This document shows, piece after piece, positions 1 to 8,855 of a DNA stretch of 64,000 nt; within the stretch, counting starts at the first letter, position 1; each line of letters opens with the position of its first letter. The notes beneath the pieces are model-generated. The model saw only the letters and a program-made list of their open reading frames with translations, made no database searches and was not told where the DNA came from. Origin of the DNA: UBA7359 sp041689615 (GTDB lineage Bacteria > Pseudomonadota > Gammaproteobacteria > Eutrophobiales > Eutrophobiaceae); the NCBI GenBank assembly GCA_041689615.1, contig JBDNFW010000063.1:1-64000 (forward strand), given 5' to 3'. Made by a program: the position numbers and the translations under genes.

Positions 1-46
1 CAACCTGTCAAGATAATCATAGAGTTACATACATAGAATTAATTAG

Positions 47-856
47 ATGAAAATTATTAAAGGCGAACTAAGTCTGGGGCGGTTTCTTGTCCCATACCGT
101 ATTTACGGCGAAGCAAAAAAAACTATAGTCTGTATTAGTGGCGCAAAGCAGACAATGGCAGCCTGGCGTTCGTTTGTCAGTCATTTTGTTTCAGATTATT
201 CCGTTGTTTTATTTGATATGCCCGGTCAGGGTCGCGCTTCAATTTTATCAGGGTCATTAGGAATTAGCTTTGATGAACAAGTTGATGTTTTGTATAACAT
301 CATTAATGAAACTAATCGTAACGGTACGGTTATTTTAGCAGCGGCATCCTGGGGAACGATTATTTCTGCAGCAATAGCATCTCGTTATCCTGAGCTTGTT
401 GATAAAATGATACTGGGAAGTTTTGGCGCCAAACCTAGCAAAGAAGTGATTGATATAATCAAAGCGGGACAGAGTTTGTTTAACGGAGATAAAACAGAAG
501 AAATTGCACCATTAATGATAGAGCGATTTGGTCAACATATTCCTGAGTCGCAGAAAAAACAAATGATCAATCAGTTCAGAGATATGAGTCGAGAACAATT
601 TGTCAGTTTTTATGAGCACTGTGAATTTGTCGAGAAAGCTTCTGATATTGAAGAGTACATTGAGTTAGGCAAGATAACGGCTTCGACACTTATTTTGAGT
701 GGCGAATATGATGCTATTTTAGATCAGAGCGATATTGAAAAAGCTTCCACAAAAATTCCTGATTGTGAATACAAAATGATTCTCGGTGCTGGACATTTTT
801 TACATTGGGAACGTGCAGAAATTCTTAATACCTACAGTGAGTTCCTTGCCAGATAA
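47..856 (+). CDS. RhlA-like alpha/beta hydrolase
   Basis: The protein has 269 residues and an alpha/beta-hydrolase fold. A nucleophile elbow AASWG places Ser101, the acid is Asp222 in GEYDAI, and the base is His250 in GAGHFLHW. This spacing is very close to that of RhlA, which joins 3-hydroxyacyl groups into hydroxyalkanoyloxy-alkanoate lipids, and of PhaG-type transacylases. There is no signal peptide, so it is probably cytoplasmic. The next gene begins inside its 3' end, so the two are translationally linked. The hydrolase family is clear. The RhlA-type substrate is inferred from the triad and overall resemblance only; another esterase or thioesterase is possible. Confidence 0.75.
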   Translation: MKIIKGELSLGRFLVPYRIYGEAKKTIVCISGAKQTMAAWRSFVSHFVSDYSVVLFDMPGQGRASILSGSLGISFDEQVDVLYNIINETNRNGTVILAAASWGTIISAAIASRYPELVDKMILGSFGAKPSKEVIDIIKAGQSLFNGDKTEEIAPLMIERFGQHIPESQKKQMINQFRDMSREQFVSFYEHCEFVEKASDIEEYIELGKITASTLILSGEYDAILDQSDIEKASTKIPDCEYKMILGAGHFLHWERAEILNTYSEFLAR

Positions 857-1706
857 TAACGATAACAAGCTTGAGTTGTTAGCTGTTGATAAGATTTCAT
901 CTATCAACCAGAAAGAATTTATTAATTCTTATTTTGAACCTTTAAAGCCAGTTGTTATTAAAGATCTGTCAAAAACATGGACGGCCTGTGAAAAATGGAC
1001 GCCGGATTTTTTTAAAGAACAGCATGGCGATAAACAGGTTAAAGTCTATGATGCCAGTTTTGTTTCTGCCGGCAAGCATTACATGTCAAATGTAAAAACA
1101 ATATCTTTAAAAGAGTATATTGATCTAGTAATGACGACCTCTCAGGATTTACGTATGTTTCTATACAATATTAAATCTGAAATACCAGAATTAGTTAGTG
1201 ACATTAGTTTTCCTTCTTTAATCGATAATATTTCAAAAAGTTTTGTCTTTATGTTTTTCGGCTGCAAAGGTTCGGTTACACAAATGCATTTTGATATTGA
1301 TATGTCTCATGTTTTTCATACGGCTATTCGCGGACAAAAGACAGTTTATTTATTTCCTTATGAGCAATCTAAAAACCTTCATCGCTATCCGTTCACCTGT
1401 AGAAGTTATGTTGACGTTGAGAAACCAGACTTTGAAAAATTTCCCGGATTGAAAAAAGCGAAAGGTTATACGGTTCAAATTGAAGCAGGAGATACCTTAT
1501 ATATACCTAGTGGTTATTGGCATCACTTTGTTTATAACGAAGCAGGGTATTCGGTATCTTTACGCTGTGCCAGTAAAACAGTAACTGGAAAACTACTTGG
1601 TTTATACAATCTTTTTGTTATGTCATTAATTGATCGCGTTATGAATTTTCTTTCACCACAGAGTTGGTTTGATTGGAAAGAGCAAAAAGCATTGAAAGCA
1701 AATTAA
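846..1706 (+). CDS. JmjC/cupin_8-type Fe(II)/2-oxoglutarate oxygenase
   Basis: This is a cupin-like (Cupin_8/JmjC) domain of the hydroxylase type. The iron ligands are visible as an HFD triplet (His148, Asp150 from this start) and a later histidine in IPSGYWHHF. The segment between carries the usual GQKTVYLFPY strand. Members hydroxylate protein side chains or small molecules. In-frame starts are ATG at 786, which would overlap the preceding hydrolase by 71 bases, or TTG at 846, which overlaps by 11. I chose TTG because the extra 20 residues do not resemble the family. The partner substrate is unknown; it may act with the upstream RhlA-like enzyme. Confidence 0.75.
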   Translation: MPDNNDNKLELLAVDKISSINQKEFINSYFEPLKPVVIKDLSKTWTACEKWTPDFFKEQHGDKQVKVYDASFVSAGKHYMSNVKTISLKEYIDLVMTTSQDLRMFLYNIKSEIPELVSDISFPSLIDNISKSFVFMFFGCKGSVTQMHFDIDMSHVFHTAIRGQKTVYLFPYEQSKNLHRYPFTCRSYVDVEKPDFEKFPGLKKAKGYTVQIEAGDTLYIPSGYWHHFVYNEAGYSVSLRCASKTVTGKLLGLYNLFVMSLIDRVMNFLSPQSWFDWKEQKALKAN

Positions 1707-1712
1707 TCCTAT

Positions 1713-2219
1713 TTAAATTAAGTCCTTTATTTTTTTCCATTGCTGAAGTTTTTTCTCATACGACATAGCAGCATGCGCAGGGCTGGTAGAAGGTAGTTTG
1801 TGATATTTTAATTCCTGAAGTATATCAAGATTATTTAATACTTCCTTTTTAAAAATCTGTTCCGCTTTGGCACCATTAAAGAAGATGTGTTTTATTTTTT
1901 TATGAGTTTGTAAGAATAAATTAAAATCATTAGCTTCAATAGTTGCATGATCAATATCTGAATCCAGACTACCTTCTCTATAACAACTTTTTAGCACATC
2001 CCATAATGCAATTTTGTTGTCGTATAGTAATTGTTTGCGTTGCGCATAACTTAATTTTTTATTCACATTAAATAACTGACACATGATTGGCCAAAAATTA
2101 TTGCGCGGATGTGCATAGTATTGTTGTTCTTCAAGCGACTTTCGCCCTGGCATGGAGCCAAGTATCAAGATCGTTGCACCGGTTTTCGCGATAGGTGGGA
2201 AGCCAATATTATTTGTCAT
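1713..2219 (-). CDS. DNA-deoxyinosine glycosylase (uracil-DNA glycosylase superfamily)
   Basis: The protein has 168 residues. It opens with the superfamily loop GSMPG, followed by YYAHPRNNFWP, the arrangement of the hypoxanthine-DNA glycosylase branch. The C-terminal loop LPSTSPAHA is the second base-contacting motif. It should remove deaminated adenine (hypoxanthine) from DNA to start base excision repair. It converges on the hydroxylase gene with only 6 bases between. No partner gene is adjacent. A mismatch uracil glycosylase is the alternative reading, but the AHPRNNFW motif favours the inosine branch. Confidence 0.85.
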   Translation of the reverse strand: MTNNIGFPPIAKTGATILILGSMPGRKSLEEQQYYAHPRNNFWPIMCQLFNVNKKLSYAQRKQLLYDNKIALWDVLKSCYREGSLDSDIDHATIEANDFNLFLQTHKKIKHIFFNGAKAEQIFKKEVLNNLDILQELKYHKLPSTSPAHAAMSYEKKLQQWKKIKDLI

Positions 2220-2260
2220 CAGAAGATATTAATTTTATAAAACAGAAGATACAATCATTG

Positions 2261-2453
2261 TTCGTGTGCTCCTGCACAAACGATATACATTACGTCCCTG
2301 TAAATCGTCGCTTCGGATTCCTCGGTAACTGTTCCAAACATTACTCTACCTCCTACATCCATGTAGTCGTGTCCTCTCGCGACATGATCGCCATGGATGG
2401 CGGAAATATCGAAAATGCAGGAGCATTTTTTCGATAACAGTCCATCCATGGAC
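2261..2453. repeat. Mosaic of short hairpins, CATCCATG/GCAGGAGC family (copy 1)
   Basis: Five small inverted repeats occur in under 200 bases. They are GTGC-TCCT-GCAC (2266-2277), CTACATCCATGTAG (2353-2366), CGCCATGGATGGCG (2389-2402), a longer one around GCAGGAGC (2409-2434) and GTCCATCCATGGAC (2440-2453). Each keeps a core, CATCCATG or GCAGGAGC on one strand, while the stem letters change and still pair. Stretches at 2262-2320 reappear in reverse orientation near 20090-20215. Open reading frames across this stretch are incidental. Confidence 0.75.
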
Positions 2454-2454
2454 G

Positions 2455-2486
2455 TAAAAAAAGCCGCATCAATATGACGCGGCTTT
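2455..2486 (-). terminator. Rho-independent terminator of hppA
   Basis: On the minus strand a GC-rich stem, AAGCCGC paired with GCGGCTT, is followed by a run of seven T. It lies about 25 bases past the hppA stop codon and reads in the same direction. Confidence 0.85.
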
Positions 2487-2508
2487 CTCATTACAAAAGT
2501 TGTATGAA

Positions 2509-4527
2509 CTAAACCAATAATGGTGCAATAACCAAACTAACAATAGCCATTACATTAATCAGAATGTTCATTGCCGGGCCTGAAGTATCTTTTAAAGGAT
2601 CACCGACAGTATCACCAACAACAACAGCAGAATGAAGAGGTGTTCCTTTACCACCAAGGTTGCCTTTCTCAACATACTTTTTAGCGTTGTCCCATGCGCC
2701 ACCTGCATTAGCCATCATTAATGCCATCATTACACAGCAGATTAATGCGCCGCCTAACATGCCACCTAATGCTTGTGGTCCAAGACCAAAACCAACAACA
2801 ACCGGAGCAAGTACAGCAAGTGCGCCTGGTGCAATCATTCGTTTTAATGCTGCGCGAGTAGCAATATCAATACAGCGCGCAGTATCAGGTTTAGCTGTGC
2901 CTTCCATTAAGCCTGGAATCTCTTTGAACTGACGTCGAATTTCTTTAATCATTTCGAAGGCTGCATCACCCACTGCGGTCATGGTCATAGAGCTAACCAG
3001 GAATGGAAAAATACCGCCAAGGAACATACCGCAAAGCACTAAAGGATCATTAATTTGTAAAATGAACCCTTCGTGATGAAGAGATACTTTTTCAATGTAA
3101 GCGCTGATTAAAGCTAGAGCAGCAAGTGCTGCAGCACCGATTGCGAAACCTTTACCAATCGCGGCAGTTGTATTACCAACTTCATCAAGTGAATCAGTAA
3201 TTTCTCGAGTTTCTTTACCCAGTCCGGCCATCTCGGCAATACCGCCAGCGTTATCTGCAACTGGACCATAAGCATCAATTGCCATAGTGATACCAACAGT
3301 ACTTAACATACCGACAGCAGCAATACCGACGCCGTACAAGCCAGCAAAATGACTGGCGGTTAAGATAATGCCGCATATGGTAAGTACCGGAATAGCGACC
3401 GACTGCATGCCTAAAGCAAGACCACTAATCATTACTGTTGCAGGACCTGTCTCACCGTCTCGAGCAATCTTTCTGACTGGTGCGCCACCAGTGTAATACT
3501 CGGTAACAAGACCAATGATAATGCCACCTAATGCGCCTGAAAGTACGGCTACCCAAACATTAACCGAAGCGCCTAAGGCTTTAATCAAGATGAATGCGGC
3601 AATAATGAAAATAATTGATGAACCCATAGTGCCAATACGTAATGCAGTTTCAGGACTTTTTGCTGAGAAGACTTTTACCGAATAAATACCTATCATCGAA
3701 CAAATCAAACCAATAGAAGACAAGGCTAATGGCATAAAGGTAAGTGTATTTACATCGCCTTCAGGTGCTAAATTAAAAACAGCGGCTGAAGTCATTGTTG
3801 CAGCTAAAGCAATGGTTGCGATCATCGCACCACAATAAGATTCAAAAATATCTGAACCCATACCGGCAACGTCACCAACGTTATCACCAACGTTATCCGC
3901 AATTACACCAGGATTACGTGGATCATCTTCAGGAATACCTGCTTCAATTTTGCCAACAAGATCAGCACCAACGTCGGCGCTCTTGGTAAAGATACCGCCG
4001 CCAACACGAGAGAACAGGGCAACAGAAGATGCGCCCATGGCAAAACCTTCTATGGCGTGAATCGTATGAGGATCGCCAGCAAAAAAGTAATAAAGTATGC
4101 CGATACCAAGTAAACCCATTGCTGCAACGGTGAGCCCCATAATAGAGCCACCAAAAAAAGCAATGCTTAAGGCTTCTGCTGCGCCTTTGGTATTTGCAGC
4201 AACTGTTGTTCGAACGTTTGCGTGAGTCGCGGTATACATACCCCAATAACCCGCTGAACCTGAGCAAACTGCTCCAAGCAGAAAGGCTAGTGCGGTATTC
4301 ATACCCAAATCAGATACGCCAATAGCGGTAATACAAACAGCACAGAATATAGCTAATATTTTATATTCGCTGTTCATAAAGACCATAGCGCCAAGGTGGA
4401 TGGCATCTGAGATTTCTTTTAATTTGCCATCGCCAGCAGGTTTACTTTTTATATTTAAAAAAACAAGAAATGCGGCAAAAAGGCCGAACAAACCCAAGCC
4501 AATGGGCATAAAAGCGTTTGAGATCAT
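2509..4527 (-). CDS. hppA: Membrane-bound pyrophosphatase, K+-dependent type
   Basis: A 672-residue, very hydrophobic protein with about 16 membrane segments. It carries the pyrophosphate-binding signature DVGADLVGKIE and the matching acidic motifs NVGDNVGD and DNAGGIAEM. It splits PPi and pumps Na+ or H+ across the inner membrane. The motif GNTTAAIGKGF has Ala where K+-independent pumps have Lys, so it belongs to the K+-stimulated class. Many of those pump Na+, but the sequence alone does not settle the ion. It is a single gene with its own terminator. An AGAGGA ribosome site precedes ATG, and a TATAAT-like -10 lies at 4577-4582. Confidence 0.95.
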   Translation of the reverse strand: MISNAFMPIGLGLFGLFAAFLVFLNIKSKPAGDGKLKEISDAIHLGAMVFMNSEYKILAIFCAVCITAIGVSDLGMNTALAFLLGAVCSGSAGYWGMYTATHANVRTTVAANTKGAAEALSIAFFGGSIMGLTVAAMGLLGIGILYYFFAGDPHTIHAIEGFAMGASSVALFSRVGGGIFTKSADVGADLVGKIEAGIPEDDPRNPGVIADNVGDNVGDVAGMGSDIFESYCGAMIATIALAATMTSAAVFNLAPEGDVNTLTFMPLALSSIGLICSMIGIYSVKVFSAKSPETALRIGTMGSSIIFIIAAFILIKALGASVNVWVAVLSGALGGIIIGLVTEYYTGGAPVRKIARDGETGPATVMISGLALGMQSVAIPVLTICGIILTASHFAGLYGVGIAAVGMLSTVGITMAIDAYGPVADNAGGIAEMAGLGKETREITDSLDEVGNTTAAIGKGFAIGAAALAALALISAYIEKVSLHHEGFILQINDPLVLCGMFLGGIFPFLVSSMTMTAVGDAAFEMIKEIRRQFKEIPGLMEGTAKPDTARCIDIATRAALKRMIAPGALAVLAPVVVGFGLGPQALGGMLGGALICCVMMALMMANAGGAWDNAKKYVEKGNLGGKGTPLHSAVVVGDTVGDPLKDTSGPAMNILINVMAIVSLVIAPLLV

Positions 4528-4684
4528 GTAATGAGTCCTCTTTTAACTGACTATTTAGTTATTATTGAGCTGAGTGATTATACTTATATATGTTGCTCCC
4601 CGGGGCATTCTTATACCGATATCCAGACTTTCTGTAAAGGCGAGTCTCAGCAAAGCCGCCTATTTTAAGCTTCTCCGGGAATTC

Positions 4685-4713
4685 TTTTGAGCAAAGGTCA
4701 GTTTTTCTATAAT
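4685..4713 (+). promoter_or_regulatory. Sigma-70-like promoter of the secreted protein gene
   Basis: TTTTGA (4685-4690) and TATAAT (4708-4713) are separated by 17 bases, 35 bases before the start codon at 4748. Confidence 0.5.
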
Positions 4714-4747
4714 CTTTGCTTATGTATATTCAAAACAGGTGGTATTC

Positions 4748-5233
4748 ATGAACATTCCTTCATTTCAACCATTTCTCCTGATACTTATTGGCGTGCTGAT
4801 ATATTTGCCTGTTTCAGCAGAATCATTGCGTGAATACCATCAACGCAAATGTAATGAAGGTAATACTGAAAAAAGTTGTCAGCGCGCAGCAGCCATGCTC
4901 GAAGGCGAACAACATGCGCAGCAGATTGTAGAATTGGGCGATAAATTTGCTATAACAGTTGATCGTTCAGCACTGGAAGAAGAAAACAAACCAAAATTAC
5001 AAGAAGCTTATCTGCTGGTACTTGATGATTACTTCAAGGAAGAATCGGATAAAGGTATCAAACGTGAAGTAAAAAATGACATGCTAGATCTTTGTGCTGA
5101 ACATTTTCATAATCATTGGCGCAATCGAAAAATGTGGTGGCCAACGAATGAGGCAGGTAAGCCTGATTGGTCAACAATTTATTATTATATTGTTGAGCAT
5201 TATTACGGTTTTTGTCTACGCTCTGTCCAATAA
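4748..5233 (+). CDS. Small secreted protein of unknown function
   Basis: The protein has 161 residues from ATG at 4748. That start is preceded by AGGTGG at 4737-4742; the frame is open back to a GTG at 4739, which overlaps this ribosome site. A hydrophobic N-terminus ending in VSAES looks like a cleavable signal peptide, so the protein should reach the periplasm. The mature part is charged and helical, with four cysteines that could form disulfides, and ends in an aromatic-rich segment. I do not recognise a family. Its 3' end overlaps the convergent maf gene by 18 bases. Confidence 0.65.
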   Translation: MNIPSFQPFLLILIGVLIYLPVSAESLREYHQRKCNEGNTEKSCQRAAAMLEGEQHAQQIVELGDKFAITVDRSALEEENKPKLQEAYLLVLDDYFKEESDKGIKREVKNDMLDLCAEHFHNHWRNRKMWWPTNEAGKPDWSTIYYYIVEHYYGFCLRSVQ

Positions 5234-5767
5234 TTGTTTTGTTTCAAACAGCGGCAAACCCATAACTCCACTATAACTTCCTTCCAGTCGTTCGATAAAG
5301 GTGGCGGCTTTACCTTGAATGGCGTAACCACCAGCTTTACCAATCGGTTCGTCGGTATCACAGTAAGTTTCGATTTCTTCTTTGCTTAAAGACTTGAATG
5401 TGACTTTGCTTATACTAATTTTTGTCTGTTCTTTTGTATCGATTACGGTAACAGCAGAAAGTACTTCATGAGTTTTGCCGGATAATCTTGTTAGCATTGT
5501 AATTGCATCGTCCTTATTTTCTGCTTTACCTAAAATATCTCCTTCTAAAATAACCGCGGTATCGGCAGCTAGAACAGGCATATTATTTTTAAGTAGTTTT
5601 TTTCCGGCGCGCGCTTTCTCTATAGCAATACGGCAGACATAATCTTCAGGCATTTCATTTTCATTGCAGCTTTCATCGATATCAATATCGAGAACTTCAA
5701 ACTCAATACCAATTTGTTCAAGCAGTTCGCGGCGGCGTGGTGATCTTGAGGCAAGTGCAATTTTCAT
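5216..5767 (-). CDS. maf: Maf-type nucleoside triphosphate pyrophosphatase
   Basis: The protein has 183 residues. The family N-terminus LASRSPRRRELL, the catalytic segment LAADTAVILEG and KAGGYAIQGKA are all present. Maf proteins hydrolyse non-canonical or excess nucleoside triphosphates to monophosphates, and this sequence resembles the dTTP/UTP-specific YhdE branch. It follows rdgC by 2 bases, so both are probably on one transcript. Its last 18 bases overlap the convergent small secreted protein gene. Confidence 0.9.
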   Translation of the reverse strand: MKIALASRSPRRRELLEQIGIEFEVLDIDIDESCNENEMPEDYVCRIAIEKARAGKKLLKNNMPVLAADTAVILEGDILGKAENKDDAITMLTRLSGKTHEVLSAVTVIDTKEQTKISISKVTFKSLSKEEIETYCDTDEPIGKAGGYAIQGKAATFIERLEGSYSGVMGLPLFETKQLLDRA

Positions 5768-5769
5768 AA

Positions 5770-6672
5770 CTATTCTTTTTCAACCCCACCAAATTCTTCA
5801 AGCAACTCTTTAATGAATTCATGTAACTGTAAAACCATAACGGCAAAGTCTTGATCAAACTGTGTGGCTCTATCGTCCGCTTCGCCTTCTGCTTGTTCCT
5901 GAATAATTTCTTCAAAGCGCAAACGTTTAATAGCAAAATCATCAGACAAAACAAAACGAATAGCCTCGCGCCAAATCATTGCTAGCTGGGTAACACGTTT
6001 ACCGGCTTTCAAATGACTTAATACTTCAGCGCTTTCCAGTTCCTGATTTTTGCAGCGAATTATATTTTTACTTTCGCGTGGATTTTGCAATTCACATTCA
6101 TTATCAAGTTCAAATGTTTTAGGAGTAGTGTCTTGCAGCCAATGCGTCATAATATTGGCAGCATCACCATGACATTTCAACGGCACGACAGGAAGGCTGC
6201 CTAAAGTCGCGCGCAGATGATCTATAAACTCTTCTGCTTTATTTGAGCTGGCAGAATCAATAATTAATAATTTATGTTTAGGATCGAAGTAAGCATATAC
6301 TAAGTACGAACGCGTTAATGCGCGCGGCAGCAAGGAATGAATCACATCTTCTTTAAGCGACCGTTTTTCCTGACGATAAATAGCGCGGGTTTGTTCCTGT
6401 TCAAAATCAAGAATCTTTTCTTCAACAACCTCATTAACGGCTGCCGGCGGTAAAATCTTTTCCTGTTTACGCGCACAGATCATGACGTAGCCATTACAAC
6501 TATGTGTATACAGCTCACTATTCTTGCCTAAAGGCGGCACCCAGCCATATTTGGAAAAATCCATATTGGCGCAAGGGCTGAAGTTTTGTTCTGCTAAGGC
6601 TACTTCTAGTGTTTCAGGGGAAATATCAATGTCTTTAGTAAGTCGATAAATACGAAGGTTTTTGAACCACAT
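5770..6672 (-). CDS. rdgC: Recombination-associated protein RdgC
   Basis: The protein has 300 residues, the usual length of RdgC. The characteristic N-terminus MWFKNLRIYRLT and the internal GWVPPLG are present. RdgC forms a dimeric ring around DNA and restrains RecA filament formation. It is the first gene of a two-gene unit with maf. It is divergent from the small gene at 6815. Confidence 0.93.
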   Translation of the reverse strand: MWFKNLRIYRLTKDIDISPETLEVALAEQNFSPCANMDFSKYGWVPPLGKNSELYTHSCNGYVMICARKQEKILPPAAVNEVVEEKILDFEQEQTRAIYRQEKRSLKEDVIHSLLPRALTRSYLVYAYFDPKHKLLIIDSASSNKAEEFIDHLRATLGSLPVVPLKCHGDAANIMTHWLQDTTPKTFELDNECELQNPRESKNIIRCKNQELESAEVLSHLKAGKRVTQLAMIWREAIRFVLSDDFAIKRLRFEEIIQEQAEGEADDRATQFDQDFAVMVLQLHEFIKELLEEFGGVEKE

Positions 6673-6814
6673 AATTAGTTATTGGCATGAAAAAAAGAAA
6701 CGGATTATGGCGTACCTGGTGTTGAGCAACAAGCAAGAAAATTGCGATGAAAACTCATAACCAGAGAGCAAATATGTTAATCTATTGATAATAGTCGTAT
6801 TTGAGTAGATTGAA

Positions 6815-7099
6815 GTGAAGAAATCACCAGTCAAGAAATTAATGGAAAGTCATAAAGAACTTATTCATTCCGAAATGATGAAAGTAACCTCGCATGTGCA
6901 AAGGGAAGATAAAGACAAAATCTGGTTGATTAATACTGTAACAGTAGAAGGTTATGATGTGCCATTCCGATTCAGAAGAAAAAAACAATACCGAAATCTC
7001 AAAGGGGCGTGTGTGAATATGACTTATTATCCAATCGTCGAGAGAGTCGGTGGATTTGATATTGAGATGATGAATGTTGTTCGGATTAAGAGATCATAG
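6815..7099 (+). CDS. Small basic protein of unknown function
   Basis: The protein has 94 residues, is rich in Lys and Arg, and has no signal peptide or membrane segment. It starts at GTG 6815; ATG at 6842 is an alternative that removes nine residues. The body (INTVTVEGYDVPFRFRRK) reads as a compact beta-rich fold, which argues that it is a real gene. I do not recognise a family. It stands alone between divergent rdgC and a repeat-rich spacer. Confidence 0.6.
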   Translation: MKKSPVKKLMESHKELIHSEMMKVTSHVQREDKDKIWLINTVTVEGYDVPFRFRRKKQYRNLKGACVNMTYYPIVERVGGFDIEMMNVVRIKRS

Positions 7100-7158
7100 A
7101 TCGATTTTTGTTTTAATTAGTCTTCCTTTTTGATTTTGGTTTTCGCCTGGTCGCTCCT

Positions 7159-7258
7159 GTGCATCCATGCACCCGCGACATTTGTGCATCCTGCACTTCA
7201 TGGCGAGTCCGCTGCTCTTTCGCATCCATGCGATCGCAGCATAAGTACATCCATGTAC
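7159..7258. repeat. Hairpin cluster, CATCCATG family (copy 2)
   Basis: Four hairpins lie in 100 bases: GTGCATCCATGCAC (7159-7172), GTGCATCCTGCAC (7184-7196), CGCATCCATGCG (7221-7232) and GTACATCCATGTAC (7245-7258). The core is constant, while the outer bases differ and remain paired. Open frames on both strands here are by-products of the repeat. Confidence 0.8.
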
Positions 7259-7339
7259 AAAACTTTTTTGCGTGGCCAAAAAGAACTAACTCGCTATCAA
7301 GCGAAATCAAATCTATAACAAAGTTATAAAACTAAAGGA

Positions 7340-7810
7340 CTACTCTCGGTGATATGGATGATTCTGCGTTATTGTCCACGCTCTATACAATTGCTCAACA
7401 ACCATCACTCTTACTAATCCATGTGGTAAGGTCATTTTTGATAATGACCATGTATGATGTGCTTTTTCTATAATAGTTTTACTTAAACCATCAGCACCGC
7501 CGATGATTAAGCTGATATGTTGTTGTTCGTCATTCCATGTTTGTAGTTGTTCTGCGAGTGATTGACTGCTGATAGATTTTCCGTGTTCGTCTAATGCAAT
7601 GATTAAACTGTTTGGTGCGAGTGCGGCGCTTATGTTTTCTTCTTCTTTTTGTTTGTAGTTATCTGCGATGTTGTTTTTGCCACGAATAGCGGGTGTGATT
7701 TCTATTAATTTGAAATTAATATTTTTTGGTAATCGTTTTGCGTATTCTTTAAAGCCGGATTCTATCCATGTTGGCATGCGTTTGCCGACAGCTATTAAAT
7801 CGATTTGCAT
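7340..7810 (-). CDS. rlmH: 23S rRNA (pseudouridine1915-N3)-methyltransferase RlmH
   Basis: The protein has 156 residues, almost exactly the family length. It is a small SPOUT methyltransferase with the cofactor knot at LIIGGADG and the C-terminal SLSKMTLPHGLVRVMVVEQLYRA. It methylates pseudouridine 1915 in helix 69 of 23S rRNA on assembled ribosomes. It is the last gene of the leuS-to-rlmH run and follows rsfS by 37 bases, its common neighbour in Gammaproteobacteria. Confidence 0.96.
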   Translation of the reverse strand: MQIDLIAVGKRMPTWIESGFKEYAKRLPKNINFKLIEITPAIRGKNNIADNYKQKEEENISAALAPNSLIIALDEHGKSISSQSLAEQLQTWNDEQQHISLIIGGADGLSKTIIEKAHHTWSLSKMTLPHGLVRVMVVEQLYRAWTITQNHPYHRE

Positions 7811-7847
7811 AGACCTAAGTTCCGCAATTGACCGCTATTTATAATGA

Positions 7848-8204
7848 TTAACTAACTTGAGCTTGTGCTTCTTTCCTGTCGTCAGCTGAACTCCAGAGTT
7901 TTTCTAGCTGATAGTATTCGCGTGTTTCCGGATACATGATATGAACAATGACGTCACCGAGGTCAACTAATACCCATTCACCTTCTGTTTTACCTTCTAC
8001 ACCTAAAGGTATAACGCCGTTTTCTTTAGCAGCTTCAACTACTTTATCGGCTAGTGCATTAACTTGCCGTTTTGATTTTCCGCTAGCGATAATCATGTAG
8101 TCGGATATGCTGGTTAATTTGCTGACTTCAAATACTACGACGTCAACAGCTTTAACATCATCAAGAGCCTTAAGGGTAATATCAACGAGTTCTTTTGTTT
8201 TCAT
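7848..8204 (-). CDS. rsfS: Ribosomal silencing factor RsfS
   Basis: The protein has 118 residues of the Iojap/RsfS family. The core motifs ISDYMIIASGKSKRQV, EGEWVLVDLGDVIVHI and REYYQLEKLW are present. It binds ribosomal protein uL14 and blocks subunit joining when nutrients are low. Its start directly abuts the nadD stop codon, so the two are probably translated together. Confidence 0.96.
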   Translation of the reverse strand: MKTKELVDITLKALDDVKAVDVVVFEVSKLTSISDYMIIASGKSKRQVNALADKVVEAAKENGVIPLGVEGKTEGEWVLVDLGDVIVHIMYPETREYYQLEKLWSSADDRKEAQAQVS

Positions 8205-8846
8205 TCAGTGTCCAAGGTAGAGGTGGTTATCTTTAATATAAGTTTGAGTTGTTGCTGGTAACAAATTATCGACGGATTTGTTTTCAGAATAACATTGTCT
8301 AATCATGCTTGATGAAATATCCAGCATGGGAATGTTTATAGAATAAAGTTGTCCTGATAAATTATTTTTAAATTGTGTTTGATCTGTTGTTTGATTTTTT
8401 TCTATCCACGTTTGTAGTTCGGCTGAAACCTTGTTTGAAGATTCGTCAGGTCGATTCGCAACGATGATATGTGCGTAGTGTAATAGTTCTTGCCAATCTT
8501 TCCAGCTATCAATTTTATTAAATGCATCTCGACCCAAAATTAAGCAAAGTGAGTCTTCAGGAAATTCTTCTCGTAATGATTTCAAGGTATTGATGCTATA
8601 GGATATTTCTTCGCTTTCCAGTTCTCGACAATCAATACAAAGCTGGATTTCATTCTTGATAGCAAGCTCAAGCATGTTTTGTCTGTGGAGTGAGCTTGCT
8701 ACCGGTTGTTCCCTATGTGGCGGAATATTAACCGGTATCAATCTTACTTGATCAAGCTTGAGTTGTTCTTTTGCTTCAAGTGCGAGCCGGATGTGTCCAT
8801 TATGAATTGGGTCGAACGTACCGCCTAGAATGCCAATTGATTGCAT
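8205..8846 (-). CDS. nadD: Nicotinate-nucleotide adenylyltransferase NadD
   Basis: The protein has 213 residues. The nucleotidyltransferase signature GGTFDPIHNGH lies near the N-terminus, and the second phosphate-binding motif is at ISSSMIRQ. It transfers AMP from ATP to nicotinate mononucleotide in NAD synthesis. It lies 9 bases downstream of proA and abuts rsfS, within the same minus-strand operon. Confidence 0.95.
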   Translation of the reverse strand: MQSIGILGGTFDPIHNGHIRLALEAKEQLKLDQVRLIPVNIPPHREQPVASSLHRQNMLELAIKNEIQLCIDCRELESEEISYSINTLKSLREEFPEDSLCLILGRDAFNKIDSWKDWQELLHYAHIIVANRPDESSNKVSAELQTWIEKNQTTDQTQFKNNLSGQLYSINIPMLDISSSMIRQCYSENKSVDNLLPATTQTYIKDNHLYLGH

Positions 8847-8855
8847 TAATATTAA

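Noticed and set aside
2261..2453. CRISPR array or insertion sequence
   Set aside because: The repeats are palindromes of differing sequence with irregular spacing, and there is no cas or transposase gene nearby.
2195..2491. Frames of 78-80 codons on either strand before hppA
   Set aside because: They are formed from the repeat mosaic and the hppA terminator, with no coding character.
7094..7318. Three overlapping short frames on both strands
   Set aside because: They run through the CATCCATG hairpin cluster; palindromes keep frames open on both strands.
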